From Drechmeria coniospora (lineage: Eukaryota > Ascomycota > Sordariomycetes > Hypocreales > Ophiocordycipitaceae), in assembly GCF_001625195.1 (NCBI RefSeq), contig NC_054391.1:8756552-8820551 (forward strand): 64,000 nucleotides of DNA. Direction: 5' to 3'. This document shows positions 23,472 through 36,399 of this stretch, in pieces (within the stretch, counting starts at the first letter, position 1; each line of letters starts with the position of its first letter). The notes beneath the pieces were generated by a model. The model saw only the letters and a list, made by a program, of their open reading frames with translations, was not told the DNA's origin and ran no database searches. The position numbers were made by a program, and so were the translations under genes.

Positions 23472-26071
23472 TTATCGCTTGATGAGAATGGAGAATCCAT
23501 CGACCAAAGAGCCAAAGGAGCCCGAGATGCCGCAGATGGAGTAACCGCGGGGCGGTATCAAGGTGTGACTGCGGGAAGAGGGGCTTGTGAGTGACGAACG
23601 TGCCATCGCTTCGCTCCAAGGGGGGAGACCTACGCAGATCCGCCGCGGGCGTTGCCAAACATGGGTGATTTTCGTCCGAGACTCGTCAGGATTTGCACGG
23701 CATCGATCCAGTGACCGGCTCGCACGACAAAGCCGCAAAGATACTCGCCACGCCTGATATCTTGGATGGGTTAGCAGGCCCGGCCGTGGTGCTCGCGTGA
23801 ATGACGGGGCCGACTCACCAAACTCAAGCGTACCGCCGCCTTGCTGCCCGTTCTTCATGCCAAAGTGCTGCGTCGACTCGTCGTCGTAGACGAACTCGAT
23901 GCCGTCGACGGCCGAGCCGTGGTAGACGATGATGCGCGACATCACCCTGCCATGCTCGGCGGCGCTCGTGAAGACGAGATCTTGCGACTCGCTCCCATCC
24001 GTGCCCGACTCGCCGAGCCGGTGGCTCCTCGAGGCCACCTTGCCGTTGCCCAGCTTGACAAACGACTTTTTGCCCAGGAAATCCTTGACGTCGTCGATGG
24101 TCAGCGACCCGCCGCCGTGCGATTTGATGGATATCCTCATGCGACCCTTCCGCTTGGCATCGGGCAGGCGCGCTCGGAGGTCGAGCTCGTGAAGAGTCAC
24201 CTGCCGTTGCACCGGCGCGTTCTCCGTCGGGAACTCGATCCACGAGCGGCAGACGTCGTCGCCTTCGCCGAATATCTCGACGAACGAGATGCCCGCGGCG
24301 GCCACGACCAGGACGGCCGACGACTCCGTCGCGAACGCCTGCACGCTTTCGTCCGGGTTCATGGGCGCGTCGTTGGGGAGACGGAAGGCAGGGTGAGCGC
24401 GGAAGCGGAGGGCATCCAACCGATGCCAGCCGCACTCGTCCTCCTGCAGCGCCAGGCCGCCCTTGGACTTGGTCCTGGTGGAGAAGGCCTCGCGCGAGAC
24501 AAAGGTCCGGTTGAGGACGACGTAGTCCCGAAGCATGACACCGCTCTCCTGGTGGGGACAGCCGAACAGGTGGCCCGTCTCGTGCAGGTGGGCGCCGATG
24601 CCGAGGTTGGCCGCCTCCCACGAGCTGCCGGCATCGTCGCAGTCGTTGGCCACGTAGTCGGTGTCGGTCAGCGTGCAATCCGTGAAGGCCGGCACGACCT
24701 CCTCGAAGCTCGCGGGGTAGCTCTGCAGGCAATGGGAGCCGAAGACGGCGAGGTGGATGTTGCCGGCGTTCCCGCCCAAGGCCGCATGGCCGGCGATGGT
24801 GCTGGCACCGACGTCCCAGCGGGCATCGAGCAGGAGGACGGAGACGTACATCCTCTGGCCCGGAGACGGCTTGAAGTGGGCCCTGACCGCATCGTTGGCG
24901 ATGGCGAAGAGCGCGTTCTTGTCCGTCGCCTTGTCGTTTTGCTGCGCCTTGTTCAGGTCGCGCAGCTCGGCAACGGTGCGGTCGGAGCGGATGATGTGGA
25001 TCCTCGCCTCCGATCGCATCGTGCCGCTCTCGACGTCACGCGCGTTGGACGTGCCCAAGCACCACTCCTCCTCGAAGCCGAAGACGCGCCTCCCCAGCCT
25101 CTGGCGCCACATCTGCTCGGCGGTGAAGGCCTGCCAGAGGTAGGCGGCCATGCGAAACTTTCGCATCGCCGTCTCCAGCCCGTTTCCCTCTCGCTCGAGG
25201 CGCGCGGGCGTGGCATCGTACGTTCCCGGCGAGTCCTTGCCGAGGAGGATGGCCAGCTGGAGCGGCGGCGCGTTGAGCGTCGGCAGCATGTGCAGGGTCA
25301 GGTAGGAGGCGTGGATGGGATTCGACGACTGGCTGTTGGCCAGTTTCGGGCTCGAGAAGTCGAGCCTCAGCTTGTTGAGGCCCGGCTGCATGTAGACGAG
25401 AGCCTTGAAGTGGGATTCGCAGACGGGCCAGCCGATGGAGGGGAAGCCGTCGTCGTACCGACTGACGGTGACGGTGCCGTCGATGGGAGCCAGGCTTGCT
25501 TCGCCGATGGTGCCGCAGATCAGGAGCACCTTTTGATAGACCTTGTCGATTGTCAGCAAACGGGGTCGCTCGCCGGCAGGGCACGCCACGCCAAGCCCCG
25601 GCACGGCAAACGGTCAGGGCACCGCGGCCGGTCAAGGGACGCGTGCGCGTTCAAGGAGCGCCTCGCCGCCTGGGGAGGTGGTGCCGAACCTACCCACGAG
25701 TTTTCCGCCACGTTGTGCACCCTGGGTGCATACTTGGACAGCGGCATCGTCGTCTTCCCATGCACAGGGGGGGCACCGAGGCCCGACATTCCGGAAACGC
25801 TGTACCTGCTGGGATTCGACCCTAGGGACGGCGCGGGGCGGACCGGCGGCTGGGCTTGATTCGCCGGCTGGGAGACGAGGCTGCTCTTGAGCTGAAGATC
25901 GAGCGACGGGTCCGACTGCTGGGCGATGGAAGGGGGCGTGACGGATCCGCTGGAAAGCGAGGTTCCCTGGCTCACGACGCCATCGCTCGAGCCGTCCGTG
26001 GAATTACTGGTTCGGAAGCTGGCCCTGGAGCGGCGGCGAAGCTCCTTCAGGCTCAGGAGGGTTGGAGCCAT
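23472..26071 (-). CDS. Zinc metallopeptidase with C-terminal jacalin-like domain (yeast YIL108W family)
   Basis: Minus-strand exons 26071-25694, 25541-23819, 23760-23634 and 23568-23472 give 774 residues. A disordered Ser/Pro-rich N-terminus begins with LKELRRRSRASFR. The peptidase part has the zinc site HLHETGHLFGCPH, an HExxH with a third His, followed by QESGVMLRDYVVLNRTF, a family hallmark. A jacalin-like lectin fold follows at the end (SRIIVYHGSAVDGIEFVYDD, then RRGEYLCGFVVRAGHWIDAV and GYSICGISGSFGSLVDGF). The Met at 26071 is preferred, though an in-frame Met at 26299 would add 76 Pro-rich residues. The third acceptor is CCAAG, chosen because it alone restores the family sequence FDIRRGEYL. 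Substrate and location are unknown; no signal peptide is seen. Confidence 0.88.
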
Positions 26072-26316
26072 GGCTGGCGGCGTGGCCGTGGGAGCTTGTG
26101 CAACGACGGACGGTGACGGCGGCCGCCGAGCGCTGCTGGGGGCACCGGCCGGGTGCTCTTGCTCTCGAGATCCGCCACCGAGGGCGAGACGGGGCACGGG
26201 TTGGATGCTCAAGCTTAGAAAGGGTGGCCGGGGATGTTCTGGTGATGGAACGAGAGGGCGCTCCTCGACCTCGCGCCACCTTGGCTTCGCCGTCGACAAT
26301 CGTCGGTCGGTAAACC

Positions 26317-26364
26317 GGTCGGTCGGTCGGTCGGTCGGTCGATCGATCGATCAATCAATCAATC
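26317..26364. repeat. Compound tetranucleotide microsatellite
   Basis: The run reads (GGTC)6, then (GATC)3, then (AATC)3, so each block differs from the last by one G-to-A step. Confidence 0.97.
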
Positions 26365-27986
26365 CAACAACCGATGCAATTCAATCCAATGCAATCCGGT
26401 CAATCGAATGGCCTGCGTTCTCTGCCGCCGTGCTCGCGGGGCGCCGTGATGTTTTCGATGGGTTCGTCGATGGCTGAGTGGACAGATGGGTGGCTGGCAG
26501 ACGGCTTCTGGCGGCCGTCACGTCCGAGTTGAAGTTGGACTGCTGGCACGGAAACTGGATGTGCGGCGATGCAACCATCAACCACCACCGGTCGCTCTCC
26601 GTTCAGGGGATGGAGCCGGGGAGGGAAGGCTGCAACGACGGGGAGACGACTGCCTGTGACGGAGGCCGGCCATGCGAACAGAAGGGACGGGGCGAGCGGG
26701 CGAGCGGGCGAGCGGACAAGCAGTGGGTGGGTGGGTGAGGAACGTGATGCATGAGGTGGAAGTGGCGGGAGTCGTGATCGGAGACGAGCGGCCAATGCAC
26801 GAGCCTGGACTTGGCTTGCCGTGCCCAACCAGACAAGACAATCCGAGTCGGTGCAGAGCAGAGAGGGTGGTGGCAAGGCGCGCCCGAGCTGGTCAACCGT
26901 TTGCCGTTGGCAATTTCGAGTAGGGGTACGTGTACTGAGTAATACGTGCTATATGATGACGGTTCGTTCGGAGTAGTCTGTTTCAGAAAAGAGCGATACA
27001 ACGTAATGCTCAACACGAAGAAGCTTGCCGCCTCGGCCCGGATGACCCGCTCAGCTTGTCGGTCACCTGCTGCCCCCGACTGCAGTAATTAGTGCCTGCA
27101 CTGCGCCTAAAGAACGTACACGCATGCACTGTAATTACCTACTAGGTAGGTAGTACTTGCGCCTAAAGCAGTGGGATTACGCTTCGCTCTGCCTACTAGG
27201 TACTGAGGTAGGTACCCGACACCACACCGCACAAATGCATTGTACAGCACTAGGCACCTTGGGCTACTACAGCAGGTTTTTACACTTGCATCTACATGAT
27301 ATTGTAGCGCAAGGTGCCTACAAGATAGCACTTGGGTACTAGATACTAGAGGGGCAGAGGGGGGTAGTAGTGGTAGTCGAAGGGTGCACAGACACCATGC
27401 ACCATCGTAAAGGTCCTGGCTACCTAGTAATACCAAGTACCTAGCACCTACCTAGGTATGCTCTGTAATTACTTACTTACTTACCTACAGTACACGTGTG
27501 TACCTATACGTACTAGGTACCTAGTAGTATTTGGTAGGAATCCGTGTGCCGTGCACTCCGGACGTGAGCATGTAAATGTACAAGGAGTGCTCCATACATG
27601 CGTACTGTACCTGGCAGGAGCATGTAGTTGTGCTGTTTGTAATGTACATGTACATGTAGGTGCGAGAACCCTTCGTGGCTGCGTGTCCCATTCCTCCACA
27701 ATGGAAGACCAGGGGGGCCGTCTGCGTCCCTCCATAATTACTCCATCGAGTCGATATTAAATTGGTGAAATCCAGACGCTGTGCTGTTGCGCTATGATCT
27801 CGTGCTTGGTAAGTAACTGCAGTAAAGTACAACAACAGCCAGTGTGTACATGTATTGGTGGAATACGTACGGAGTAGTAATAGCCTACTTGTACGGAGTA
27901 ATACGGAGTACTCCGTAGACTTCCCGTCATTGCACGAACAGTGTGGAGTAACCCTACAAAGTATACTTCGTCGGGAACTGAGTATT

Positions 27987-28062
27987 ACTCCGTACTCGTA
28001 CTGTAACTACTCCGTACTCGTACTGTAATTACTCCGTACTCGTACTGTAATCACTCCGTACT
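27987..28062. repeat. 22-bp tandem repeat built on ACTCCGTACTCGTACTGTAA
   Basis: Units start at 27987, 28009, 28031 and 28053 (the last is partial). Each contains the ACTCCGTACT motif that is dispersed through the other spacers. Confidence 0.93.
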
Positions 28063-29856
28063 TACAGTGCAAGTAAACTTACCATGGCAGTACGAAGCAC
28101 TCCCCAGAACATGTACGTGTACTAAAGTACTTGGGTACTGTACTTAACCTTGTTGCCATCCCCTGGCCGTTTTGCACCAATGCAAACTGCCACTAACAAT
28201 GCCAACTGTAACTGAACTTACCCCGTATACTCCGTACTACTATTAATACTAATTACCAGTAGCATAGCATGAGTCCGTACATGTACTTGCGTGGCGGGGG
28301 GACGGCACAGGTTCGTCGTGCAAGCGCCATCTGCCAAGTCACGTGAATGCCCGTGCGACTCGAAACCGTCGCGGTCAGATAGCAGAGTAATATTCCTTGT
28401 CATCAATACAACCAGCCCCATGGCAATGCATATGCACTGATAGCCGGTACTACCACCCTACAAGCAAGCATGGCAGTGACGAGACCCGCTGGTCAACGCA
28501 CGACTCGCCTGCGAGCAAGCCTGCGCGACCTGGACGGAGGAACGTGTCGAGCCGCCGTTGTGGCGGTAGCTGCCTCGAAGAATCGAGTCGTCGGAGGCGG
28601 ATTCGTACCCTGCTCTCTCGTTACGACATTGTCCACGAGAAAAGGCCAAGGCATAGGCATCCAGGGTCGCCGCTGCCATTCCACCCTCTCGATCGCTTCA
28701 ATCCTGCGTCCGTTCTCCATGATTGCTCCGTCAAAGGGCGTTGTGCCGTCCTCTCATCCAGCAGCCACCGACGGCTGCAAGGTGCAAAGTCAAGCAAGGG
28801 CCTCCTACTCCTCCCCAATCACCTCCGATGCCGTTGTCGACAAACAGATGTTGCGGGAGATGGCTCCTGATTCATGCTGCAATGCCACGCACCACATTCG
28901 TCCGGCACTTCCCTCACGTCAGTGTTTCCGCAACAGCCCTTCTTGCGCTGTCAAGGATGGAAGTGGCGGGTCACCTGGAAGAAATACGATCAGAGGCAAG
29001 CGAACATGGGCATCATACTCGCCATTCTCATCAGCGAGCAGTCGAATCGGCTCGTTTCTCCCAAGAGACGCCTCATTCATCGAGCGTCAGACAAGATGAA
29101 TGTGCGTGGCGCTGGCATCGACTTCAACGCTGACAAGAAGCCCCGAATTCCCCACACCAGCACCGTGTAACCAGACGTATCCAAGAAACACTCCCGGGAC
29201 CCGTATTACCGATACAGTTGGATCGGTGATGCCTGTGATGCCTTGCAAGTCCGGGGTAGCAAAGATGAAGTCAATCATGTCGGACAGCCGCTTTGCGCCT
29301 TGGGGCCAGCTACAATCCTCTTTCGAGAGCTAGAGCTCGCGGCCATTGACGCTACGAGCAAGCAACAACGACCTCCTCGAGCACTTTCTCGCTCTCCACG
29401 GTGATCACTGCATGGACGTCGTCACGTCTATATGCCTCGTCAGACTCCAGGAATAGATGCACAGTCTTCCATCGTCCGTCACGTACTAATTATGTGGTGG
29501 TTGGTTGCCTGTCGCGCATCCAAACTCTCGGTGTGGAATGTAGTGGCAGCGGGGTGCTTCGTCCCGTGCAACTGGAGAGAAAAATGGCTTCTATTGAATC
29601 AGGAGCGCCCGTTATGCATGAACCTTTACAACGTATAGCGTGAGCTCAAGGAGTGATGAAAATTATTGTATTTGAGTTTGCCGTCAACATGCTCGGACTC
29701 GCAGGTGTCACTTGGCAGCTCTCCCCGCCAGGCGCTGGAGGCGGACTCGTCCTACGGGATCTCTGTCATCTTGAGCTTAGCTGATGCCCATGTTTCCGGG
29801 GCCTGTCGGTCGTGTTTCGCAACGGCCCTAATTAGTCCAAACACGACGAGGTGAGT

Positions 29857-29940
29857 ACACCTATGCTTACTAATACTACACCTGCTTACTAATACTATAC
29901 CTGCTTACTAATACTACACCTATACTAATATACTAATACT
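29857..29940. repeat. Minisatellite just outside the AT-rich element
   Basis: A unit of about 20 bp, ACACCTGCTTACTAATACT, recurs four times with small changes, the last copy being irregular. It ends about 28 bp before the element's flanking repeat. Confidence 0.85.
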
Positions 29941-29967
29941 AGTGCAAGCACATGTGCGTAATGGTGC

Positions 29968-29973
29968 TTCATC
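29968..29973. other. Left copy of 6-bp target-site duplication TTCATC
   Basis: TTCATC directly precedes the left inverted-repeat terminus (GGAGTATGC) and is matched by TTCATC at 43760-43765 directly after the right terminus. Confidence 0.75.
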
Positions 29974-32900
29974 GGAGTATGCATCTCAGACGACCAAAGT
30001 TCGCGTACCTCAGTCGACCACACCAACGCCACAATAAAAAAAAACGGGTCACGGTACATAACCTTTCGCGTAAATACTTTTGGAAAATTAAAAGATACTT
30101 CCTAGGAACTGCGGCTCGAACTCCAACTTACATCCAAAAAATAGACTGTATACCTAGAAATTACAGTACTTAGGAAAATACAGGGCATCCATTGCGCTAG
30201 GAACTAACTGCTAATTACAGTACGTCTACTGCGCTGTGAATAACTTTAAGTTATAGTGCGTCCACTGCGCTGTAAACAACTTTAAGTTACAGTACGTCTA
30301 CTATATTGCGAATCAGTTATCGCTTGGAATTAGTTCCAAACCACTTCCTGTGCGTTTTGGTGGAATCAATTCCGAACCACTTCGCCGTGCCTCATTGGAA
30401 TCGGTTCCAAACCACTTCGCCGTGCCTTATTGGAATCAATTCCAACCACTTCGTGTGCGTCTTGGTGGAATCAATTCCGAACCACTTCGCTGTACCTCAT
30501 TGGAATCGGTTCTAAACCACTTCGCCGTACCTTATTGGAATCGGTTCCAAACCACTTCGCCGTACCTTATTGGAATCAATTCCAACCACTTCGTATGCGT
30601 CTTAGTGGAATTAATTCCGAACCACTTCGCCGTACCTTATTGGAATCGGTTCCAAACTACTTCGCCGTGCCTCATTAGAATCGGTTCCAAACCACTTCGC
30701 CGTGCCTTATTGGAATCGGTTCCAACCACTTTGTATGCGTCTTGGTGGAATTAATTCCGAACTACTTTGCCGTGCCTCATTGGAATCGGTTCCAAACCAC
30801 TTCGCCGTGCCTTATTGGAATCGGTTCCAAACTACTTCGCCGTACCTTATTGGAATCGGTTCCAACTACTTCGTGTGCGTCTTAGTGGAATCAATTCCGA
30901 ACTACTTCGCCGTACCTTATTGGAATCGGTTCTAAACTACTTCGCCGTACCTTATTGGAATCGGTTCCGAACCACTTCGCCGTGCCTTATTAGAATTAAT
31001 TTCGAACTACTTCGCCTTATCTCATTGGAATCGGTTCCGAACCATTTCGCCGTATCTCATTGGAATCGGTTCCAAACTACTTCGCCGTGCCTTATTGGAA
31101 TCAATTCCAACCACTTTATATGCGTTTTGGTGGAATTAATTCCGAACTACTTTACCGTACCTTATTAGAATTAATTTCGAACCACTTCGCCGTATCTTAT
31201 TGGAATCGGTTCCAAACTACTTCGCCATACCTCATTAGAATTAATTCCAACCACTTTATGTATGTTTTAGTGGAATTAATTCCGAACTACTTCGCCGTAC
31301 CTTATTAGAATTAATTTCGAACTACTTTACCGTATCTTATTGGAATCGGTTCCAAACCATTTCGCCATACCTTATTGGAATCGGTTCCAACCCACTTTGC
31401 AGTATCTTATTAAAGTAAAAGATAGTTCTGGTTCTATACCGTATTATTATAGATTCCAAAAGTTATAATCTATTGTATTGCGAATAAATTATATAGGTAC
31501 GGTGCCTGTTTCTGTATTTTCTTTGAGAAACGCTACAAAAGGATTATAAGCTATTGCGCTAAGAGCTGTTCATATTTATGGGTTGCTATAGTAAAGTTAC
31601 TTGCGTAAACGCATTATACGAATATATTGCTATTCTATTCCAAACCAATTCGTATTGCGTTTATATTATTATTGCGTACCTGTCTTCGAATTGTTTTACG
31701 TTACGCGCACTACTATCTTGTCGCCAGTATTAGGTTAAATTTGCGATCAATCCGTCCATTATGTCCTATAAAACGCATTAAGGATATCTTCGGTACCTTA
31801 ATGAGGGCCGCTGCCTGCCCGACGAAATAATTCCGCCGTTGCAATTAAACAATCGAGGAGAGGTAATTTTGGTACCAGGAGAAGTATTTTGTCGCTATCG
31901 AAGCGATATTGGGCTTTGCGTTATGGTAAAAACTTCATTTAAATTAATTCGTATTATATTTAAACTAACAGCCGTCTAATTCTAGAATAATCAGTTTAGT
32001 AGCATATCGTTATTAAAACATTACTATAAACGCGTGCATAAGGTCGATTTAGAGGAGCTATAATCTGGGTCAAATACGTCCGAGTTTAATACAATTGTTA
32101 ATAGTAAATATATTTTCTTACTCTATATTTTAATACTATTGCTAATTAATTTAGGATAGTATAACGATTTTGCTACTAGTAATATGCCGCAGTGGACACT
32201 AAGAAAGCCTACAAGGACAACAATACTAGTAACGAACGACCGCCCTCCTGTACTCCAATATAACAGTCCAACACAATACATAAGTACAGTTCCTTAGGGC
32301 AATAAAACACTAGGCCGTAGGGCTGTACAGATAAATGCACAGCAAACGCTACAACTTTACAGTATTTGTAGCGGCCCTGCTACAGTAAACCAAGTTATTG
32401 CAAATGTAGAGTTGCTAGCGGTACGTATTGGAATTAATTCGAATATACGTTTAAGTAATACTAACTACCTTACTAGGAACTACTTGTAAATACGCCTATG
32501 CTAGGAGAGGTACGTATATATTCCAAATACGTTTTGAATCAGTTCCAGACTTATTTACTAATTGTATATAGACGGCTATAAGGCCGTTGTTTAAATCAAT
32601 TTATCGAATACTAGGATCTCCTATTGCGCTAGTATTGTACGTATTACGCCCCCGGCCAAGAGTACCTTTGCAATAGAGGGTAGCTTTACTATTCCTATCG
32701 CTAAGCTCGATATACGAAAGTTTCGAGACAGAAGACAATATGGGCTTAGATAAGGTATAGTAATTATATTATATTTAAAATAAGGTTGGAATTAATTCTA
32801 GCTTATTACTAACGAACTTATAGGATAAAAGGAATAAAATTAATAATAATAATACTGCCGATAAGATATAAAGCGAGTTAAGCGAGTCGAACGAGTTAAG

Positions 32901-34240
32901 CAATACTACGTCCAAGGATAAGCGTAAATAAATTGCAGAAAGGAAGGGGAAACAAAATATATAGAGGGTAGAAGGTACCTGAAGAAAAGCAGCAATAAAG
33001 TCGAAGATTAGGGCACTAAGTAAGGCAAATGCCTAGAATAAAGCACTAACGAGGGCTGCTGCCTTATAGGTACGTAAAAATATAGAACTAGTATTATTGT
33101 TTTGGAACCGCTTTTAAACCAATTTAGGTCGGTAAGCTAACAAACTCTTACTAGAAGGACAATTGCAATTGTCTATCTAACTCCGACTTTTACGATATAA
33201 CGGCTAATTCGGACTCCAGCTTGTCTATAAGTAGCTCCTCTGCTATAAGCTCCTCTACTGTAACTCCTACCTGCGTTACCTCTAAGATAGAGTCTGCCGC
33301 CGCAATGGCTGAAAATAAAGTAGGTTGCTTCTAGAATTAATTCTATACTAATTCTATTATACTATATGTCTATTTTACTTATAATTGTATATACAGATTG
33401 ATAACGAGCCTACTGGCGGAACGATAATACAGACGATGCGGATAAATAAGAGGAAGAGATAAGATAAGTCTGTTTCCTAGGTACGCAATAAATAGTATTT
33501 GAATTGGTTACTTAGAGTAATAACCCGCGAAAATAACAGCGTACGCAAATACCGCTTACCAAGAAGCAAGCCGAATTATATAACCCCGCTATAAGCACTA
33601 AAGGAAAGGTATATTTCAAATATAAATAAATCCAAAATCATTCCGTACGTATAACTTACGGATTAATAGGGCGAAAGTTCTTAGACAATATCTAGTACTA
33701 TAGTACCTATAGTACGGAAGGAGATCCCAATGCGTTGCGAATTAGTTTAGTTCTAACTCCGCTATATTTATTCGAACTTTAATTACTAACGATACGTAGG
33801 AGACGGATAAGTCCTACCGCAACAGACTGTTTTCCAGCCTACTGTTTAAGTTCCTACCAAAACAAGAAGCTCCTCTAAACAAGGCAGGCAATAGGCATAA
33901 CTTAAAAGCAATATGCAAATTGTTATCGATGCCTAACGACGTAGATTTCCGTACTGGTAAGTACAAATATACATACTGCAAAGCAGTAGGCGGACGTAAG
34001 TAGATTGGAATTAGTTCTATGCGTATTTCGAGTTAGTTTTAATATATTTATAGGTTACTGCCCAACGCGATAATTTTCGAATAGCTGTTATATTTGGACA
34101 AACTTCTACTCGTCGCTAGAATGGTAGCGGGTCGTACCGTTGAACTGGGAGGATTAAGATTAGGGAGTTTTATTGTATAAGTACTACGATATAGTAGTTT
34201 AAGTAGACATAAAGTTTTAATTGGACAATATATTTCAAGA
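29974..34240 (+). repeat. Left inverted arm of the element
   Basis: The order from outside in is: terminus; two short GTACGTCTACTGCGC-type repeats near 30,220-30,300; a 35-bp minisatellite; then a series of segments that reappear in reverse complement in the right arm. Examples are the sequence around 31,620, the block at 32,160-32,480, and that at 33,650-34,230. The inner boundary is approximate. Confidence 0.8.
30320..31410. repeat. 35-bp palindrome-bearing minisatellite, long array (about 30 units)
   Basis: Typical units read GGAATCGGTTCCAAACCACT followed by TCGCCGTGCCTTATT. The core GGAATYRRTTCC is a near-perfect palindrome. A variant unit with GTGCGTCTTGGT recurs every few units. The open frames across it (VPNHFAVPYWNRF repeats) are consequences of the repeat, not genes. 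Confidence 0.93.
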
Positions 34241-36399
34241 TTGTTATGAAATTATTGCATTACATCTAGTAACAATATTGAGTATTCTTTGGCAGTAATG
34301 TATAATTACGTTATAAACCAGACTGAAACTAGTTCTGAATTAATTCCAGCTATACTGGTAAAGAACGAGGTTGCAATACATTATGTCTTATTTAAGTTCA
34401 TTCCATAAAACATTCCGATACCATACAAGATATTTAATATGTTTTGCTAAATACTCCAAGGCAAGAAAATATATTACCATAGTACTTAAATACTTTAGGG
34501 CATAGTATATATATATATATATATATATAATACATTAAGTTGGATATTACGTCTAGTAACGTTTTTTTCTACAGTAGGGTACTATTTTTTTTTATATATA
34601 TCTACGTAAATATAGAGTATTTGAGTATATAAGTATATTCTATATAATTAATTACTCTAGGGTAGTAGATTAATATTTATGCCTAAGATTAAAGATACAT
34701 TATACAAATATTATTATAGAATATAGCGTATAGTAACTAGTACTACCAGTAAGATATTAAATACCTAAGTATTTACGGATTACTTATACCGTAGAGATTT
34801 TAAATTCCAGGATACAAACAATATATATAACGTTAAAGGTAGTCCTTATGTACTACTTTAGCCAGGCATTAGCTATTGCTAACGTTAGCTTAATCTATCT
34901 CTTTATAATGCTTAATTACAAAAGTTTACTAGGATACTAAGCGTATCTTTAGGCAGATTTCCGAATAAACCCTCTTCCCGAGTATAAAGTAATTAATATA
35001 GGTAACGTTCTTTATATCTTTATCTATTACTAATATATTATCCTAGGGAAAACTTTTACTTTTCCTAGGCGAGAAGTACTATTGCTTCCGAAGTATAGAT
35101 AGTATCTCCTGTACCTTTTATACGCCCTTTAGTTTAATATAGAATTTAAAAAAATATCTTCTACGATATAATATTAGTATATACCAGAATCCAATAGGTC
35201 GCCCCCTACTTAAATAGTAGCTCGATACTGCTAAGTAGTATAGATAGTTCCTTCTATAAGTAAGTCTACTTTTAGCTATTTGCTATATATACTAATAAGT
35301 TTAAGCTTACAGAAGATTCTATACTAATACCTCTACAACCTTCTTTAATTATTAAGATTCTAATCCAATAACCCCTACCTAAGATTCCTACTTTAATAAT
35401 ACCCTTACTACCTTGTAGAGTAAAAAGGAAGCTACTTTAGGTTCCGCAAACAAAGAATAGCAAAATCTTATACCAAAGGATAAAGGAAGTCGCTAGTATA
35501 AAGGGTATATATTACCGGTATAAAGAAAAGAAGCGGTTATATCCACTAAAGTTAAAGTATAATTTATATTGCACTATATGGAAACGATTTTAAAATCCCT
35601 TTTAGCATAGTATAGAATATCTTTATTTTATAATATATAATAGCTAGATTTTTGAAGAATAGTAGAAAGATATTATTACCGCTGTTATAGCAGTAAATAT
35701 AGTTATAAATATCTTCTTTTTATAACTCTTAAGTAGCCTAGTCTGTCCTATCTTTAATAACTTTCCTTTTCTCGTATATACTCTTTATTTCTATATCTTA
35801 TTCTTTATTATATTAATTGTAAAATTGCATTCTAACTAAAATAGAAACCGGTTAGGAATTAATTCTAACCCAGTTTGCAAAATAAACTATATATATTATA
35901 GAGTATATATAATATACTTCTGTATCTATATACGTTTCTTCCTTATAAACGGATTTAGTACTAATATTATTATATAATAATATCTACTCTACTTTTATTC
36001 CTTATTTTCTCTATTACTATACTTTAGGAAACGATTTCGAATATAGCTTTATTCCCTAGTTTTAAATCTAGGTTTACCTTTCCAAGAACTTCTAAAGATA
36101 TCCTCGACGAATATTTCGTCCAGTAATCTAAAACTTACTTAGTTCTACCTACCCCCCAAGAGCCCCCCTAAGACCCCCCCTAAGAGCTAGTACAGCTATA
36201 GCTATTACTACTTATCTTATTATCTTTAAGTCGATAGAATGTACTTTACGCTAAAACAATTATCTACTCTCTATATATTCCTAAATACCTAACAATAAGT
36301 CCGAATAGTATAGTATATATTATTCCTACTAGTAGTATTTCTAATCTTACAAATAATAAATTAAAGCATAATGTAAGAGGTTTCTGATTTTAATTAATA

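Larger units (their letters stand above)
26072..29967. other. Gene-free spacer before the AT-rich element
   Basis: These 3.9 kb contain no recognisable intact gene. The first 900 bp are GC-rich promoter-like sequence of the metallopeptidase gene. From 26,930 to 28,300 it is GTAC-rich with many TACGGAGTA/TACTCCGTA motifs. At 28,450-29,640 the composition returns to gene-like, with frames on both strands but no domain I can name; two minus-strand fragments near 28,700-28,790 look faintly ankyrin-like (LTLHLAAVGG and TTPFDGAIMENG) but are in broken frames. Confidence 0.45.

Noticed and set aside
30306..31308. Overlapping open frames of 69-134 codons with repeated NHFAVPYWNRF-like text, and their minus-strand mirror at 43,016-43,383
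   Set aside because: They are translations of the 35-bp minisatellite, present in several frames, with no start context or gene-like composition.
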